Source: Eutypa lata
Lineage: Eukaryota; Ascomycota; Sordariomycetes; Xylariales; Diatrypaceae
Assembly: GCA_022661535.1 (NCBI GenBank)
Contig: JAKULF010000005.1
Coordinates: forward strand, 1,054,001-1,118,000
DNA length: 64,000 bases
Direction: 5' to 3'
Shown: one piece after another, positions 61,133 through 64,000 of the stretch
How the letters are laid out: each line of letters starts with the position of its first letter
Numbering within the stretch: the stretch's first letter is position 1
Notes under the pieces: generated by a model
What the model was told of the DNA's origin: nothing
Seen by the model: the letters and a program-made list of their open reading frames with translations, nothing else
Databases searched by the model: none
Translations under genes and position numbers: made by a program

Positions 61133-62249
61133 TTAAGCCCAGAAGCGAGAAGCTCTCCGTCTGAGCTTGTTGTTGTTGTTTCTGTTGTTGTTATTATCAT
61201 TGTTCTTGTTGTTTCCATTACCGCTCGTCTGGGTCGGCGTAGCAGCATCGTTAGTAGCCGTAGCATCGGCGTTGCCACCTAGGATGACATCCGGGGTCTG
61301 GACCTCGGCGGGGAGGCTCGTGACGGAGATCTTGAGCAGGGAGCTGACGGCGGCGGCGTTCTGGAGGGCCTCGTCGGTGCCGGCGTCCTGGATGGACTGG
61401 AGGGCGACGGGCAGGTCCTGCTGGTCGACCTTGACCTGCTTGTTGACCTTGTCGAGCGAGATGCCCGTCTCGATGTTGGCGGCCGTGTTCTGGCTGGCCG
61501 CGCCGTCCACCTGCTGCACGGGGAAGCAGCCGCCGAAGGGCCCGGCCTGGGCGTTGTTGCGGCACCGCACCGTGCAGATGTTGCCCGTCGAGCCGCCCGT
61601 GCACGAGAAGTTGTCCGGCATCGTCACCTTGACCTTGAAGTTCTGCGTCTTGGCCTGCGAGAACCCGTTCACGCCCGGCACGTTGTCCGCCACCGTCAGG
61701 TTCTGCGAGATCACGCCGTTGTTGCTGGCCTCGACCAGATCGCACGTGTACGGCCCGGCACCGTCGGCGTTGACTTGATCTGTGATTTTTTTCAGAACTA
61801 TGTTAGTCTGGTGTTCACGCGCTTAAAGATTGGGGGAGGGGGGAACGCCTTACGGATAGTGACGGTCATCTCTGTCCCGGCCTTAACCTTCGTAACCTGG
61901 TTGGCAGCTAGTGCGTTCTCGGTGTTCTCCCCGATATCAATGTTGCCGGTCAACTCCGTCCGTCCACACTCGTTCACAACATTGGCCGCAATCTCCGCAT
62001 CTCGGATAATGGTGGTGTCCTGTTGGCAGGGGTTGATGGACGTGCAATTCCGGGGCAGCTCAGAGTTGACTTCATACAAGGTTAGTTTCTGTCTCTCTAG
62101 ATCCTGTATATGGTGAGTGCCGTCAGCTTACCTTGGAAACCAACACTTTCTGGCGATCCTTTAATACCCTGGGCGCCGAGGATGACACCGTGGGCTTGGG
62201 TCAGGCCGGCGAAAGCGGCGAAGGAAAGGACTCTTAATAACGACGACAT
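61133..62249 (-). CDS. Egh16-like secreted protein (copy 2)
   Basis: Three exons (minus): 62249-62132, 62069-61854, 61779-61133; introns of 62 and 74 bp; 326 aa. Signal peptide MSSLLRVLSFAAFAGLTQAHG. Family landmarks: [15 protein letters not shown] formed across the second splice junction, MPDNFSCTGGSTGNICTVRC and NNAQAGPFGGCFPVQQ. About eight Cys suit a disulfide-rich extracellular protein. The C-terminus is an Asn-rich run followed by a basic end (KLRRRASRFWA). It shares domain plan and tail type with copy 1 but differs throughout and in exon number, so the duplication is old. Function unknown; probably secreted during growth on or in a host (family inference). Confidence 0.87.
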
Positions 62250-64000
62250 GTTGTGTTAAAAATATATATATATATATATGTATATACAGAAGTGCACAGC
62301 ACCTGATAGAATAAGAGACGGAGAAATGAAGGTGAATGAATGGTTAGGAATAGAACGGATCAACGAGATCGTCGAGGGCGACTAAGAGAAGAGATACACT
62401 GGAAAAAAGAGGAATCCGGCCTGCGAGATGAAGAGATCGTAAGACTGGGTGTGTCTTCAAGCGTGGCTCACCTATATATGCTGATCGACCTTGACGGTAT
62501 CCTGAGAGAATCCTAGGTGCTCATCGCTTAGAATAGCCCCTGGACGTTTCCGCTGAGGTTCGTGTCCCACCCCACTAGTGTCATATCGGTGGATTCTTAG
62601 GTAGTAAACAATCTAAGAGGCCCTGCTATGTTTAGGTGAGCTTGTCCCTGGTGATGCAAATGGAAAAGACCAATAATAACGTTGAAAAGCGGGTTTGCTA
62701 ACCAGGACAGCGGAGGACAGCGGAGGTATGGTCAATGTTTGGGCTAAGGTTTGATATAGGCGCCAGGGTACGAAGGTGGAGGTGCGCTTAAACCCCCCCA
62801 GTCAGTCACCCCCGTTTTACAAGCACCAACACAAGCACCACGGCCGAAAGGACCTTTTCGTCTGTTCTGTGTGGGTTTTACGAAGTTAGGTAGTAGCAAG
62901 TAAAACACGTACGAAGTAAAGGGGAATAATTAGGTAGGTAGTTAGTCAGGTAGTTTTGTCTTCTTTCGCATTGTGGAACAAATGCGATTCTTCTCTTGGA
63001 CTGTAAGCGCAGATGTTCCGTCATCACGGTCAAGAGGGCCATCATCATCAAAAGCCAAGCCGATCAAGAAACATCTCTTGACTATGATTCATGATTAACA
63101 ATTGAATATGATGATCCGGTCTGCGCCGAGGCTGGGCAACGGGAAAATTGGTAGGTTGAGGCTGAAAAAAGTGCAGCTCCCGTCCGCTGCAAGCCACGAT
63201 CTCGAGCGATCATGATCTGCCGATTAGTTAGTGCTGATCCACCCTTTTGTTTTATACCCCTGTGACACATGTTGCGCCAAGATTGTTTTTCTGTGGGTTT
63301 TTTTGCCTTGACAAGCCTTGACAGGCCCCGACACTCAAAACTAAAATATGACCATATTGGCTGATCCTATCGAACGATGAAAGATATCCCATGCCAATAT
63401 CCATATACTCTCTAGTCGCGAAGTTAGACCCCCGGTTCATTGCTTGATTCCATTCGCGCCCCCAATTAAGAGTTAAACGTATGATCACAGATCCTAGGGG
63501 TATGTGCTCAAATCTTATGGAGATCATTTCAAGGAGTTTCTATATAGTTTCAGGGCCCAATTATCCACAGTCTTGTTCGGCCGTCTTCGGCAATAGTTCC
63601 CCGTTTCGCGCCAATATGTGCCGTTGTTAATGCAAATTTCCGCAATTGCTCTACTATAGACCTGACTAGAACCTCTTCTTATATATGTAGGATTATAATG
63701 TTTTAAAAGGGGGTTGCTCACCATGGGAGTAAGCTCTATCGGTATGTTTGTCAATAGGTGTGTAGGTAATTATGTAGCAACAGCGTTGCAGAATTTCAGA
63801 GAGTATTCGATTTCAAAGACGGAGAGGGAATCAGCTCAGCTACCTATTATCTCGCCGTGGTTATCACCAAATAAAGCGCGAATACAAAATATGAAGCCAT
63901 CATCGTGACAATACGGTCATTCATTCCCTCTATATAAATTGAGACTGTCGATGACTTTAGTCAGCCTCTACGAAGTACAGACCCAAGTCAATATGCAACC
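62250..64000. other. Intergenic region to the end of the window
   Basis: 1.75 kb; (TA)n run at about 62261-62285 in the leader of Egh16-like copy 2, an 11-bp duplication (GGACAGCGGAG) near 62705-62726, and no convincing reading frame. The frames at 63082-63908 look random. Confidence 0.5.

Noticed and set aside
1..64000. tRNA, rRNA, CRISPR arrays, plasmid or phage elements
   Set aside because: No cloverleaf with A/B boxes, no rRNA core sequence, no regular spaced repeats; a fungal nuclear context makes CRISPR and phage unlikely.

Overview
This 64 kb window is nuclear DNA of a filamentous ascomycete (Pezizomycotina, most likely Sordariomycetes; the class is an inference). The evidence is the many 45-165 bp GT-AG introns with CTAAC/CTGAC branch sites, the presence of HET, PTH11/rhodopsin-like, KP4-like and Egh16-like families, and TAGGTA-type simple repeats between genes. 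All gene models were built by hand from reading frames, splice signals and remembered family patterns; no search was run.

Positions 1-2144 hold the 3' end of a one-pass membrane protein gene and a three-exon gene for a small Rossmann-fold oxidoreductase. Positions 2418-27510 read as one secondary-metabolite cluster: a PaxM-type FAD monooxygenase (-), a DMATS-type aromatic prenyltransferase (+), a secreted berberine-bridge-like FAD oxidase (-), a cytochrome P450 (-), a rhodopsin-like seven-helix membrane protein (-), a short-chain dehydrogenase (-), a cupin protein (+) and a 2426-residue highly reducing polyketide synthase (+; KS-AT-DH-decayed MT-ER-KR-ACP, no release domain). PKS without a release domain + cupin + SDR + P450 + BBE oxidase + DMATS prenyltransferase is the enzyme set known from salicylaldehyde/salicyl-alcohol polyketide pathways (flavoglaucin, annullatin; trichoxide and sordarial without the prenyl step). 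The inferred product is a prenylated alkyl-salicylaldehyde or dihydrobenzofuran/chromene type molecule. The FMO and the receptor-like protein are additions to that set. No pathway regulator or transporter was found in the window.

Positions 27511-32080 are gene-poor and AT-rich, with a KP4-like secreted protein gene and one interrupted reading frame. Positions 32081-41338 hold conserved, more GC-rich genes: a TM/coiled-coil protein, a multi-pass membrane protein, a GlcNAc-PI de-N-acetylase, a mitochondrial ATPase-expression protein, LSM3 and a GH28 pectinase. Next come a broken HET-domain gene (42879-44653), a DGAT1-type acyltransferase, PFS2 and mitochondrial endonuclease G. Positions 55239-62249 contain two Egh16-like secreted protein genes in opposite orientation, with relics of a gluconolactonase and of a dehydrogenase and a small two-exon membrane protein gene between them. 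The rest is intergenic, with simple repeats. No rRNA, tRNA, CRISPR or intact transposon was recognised.
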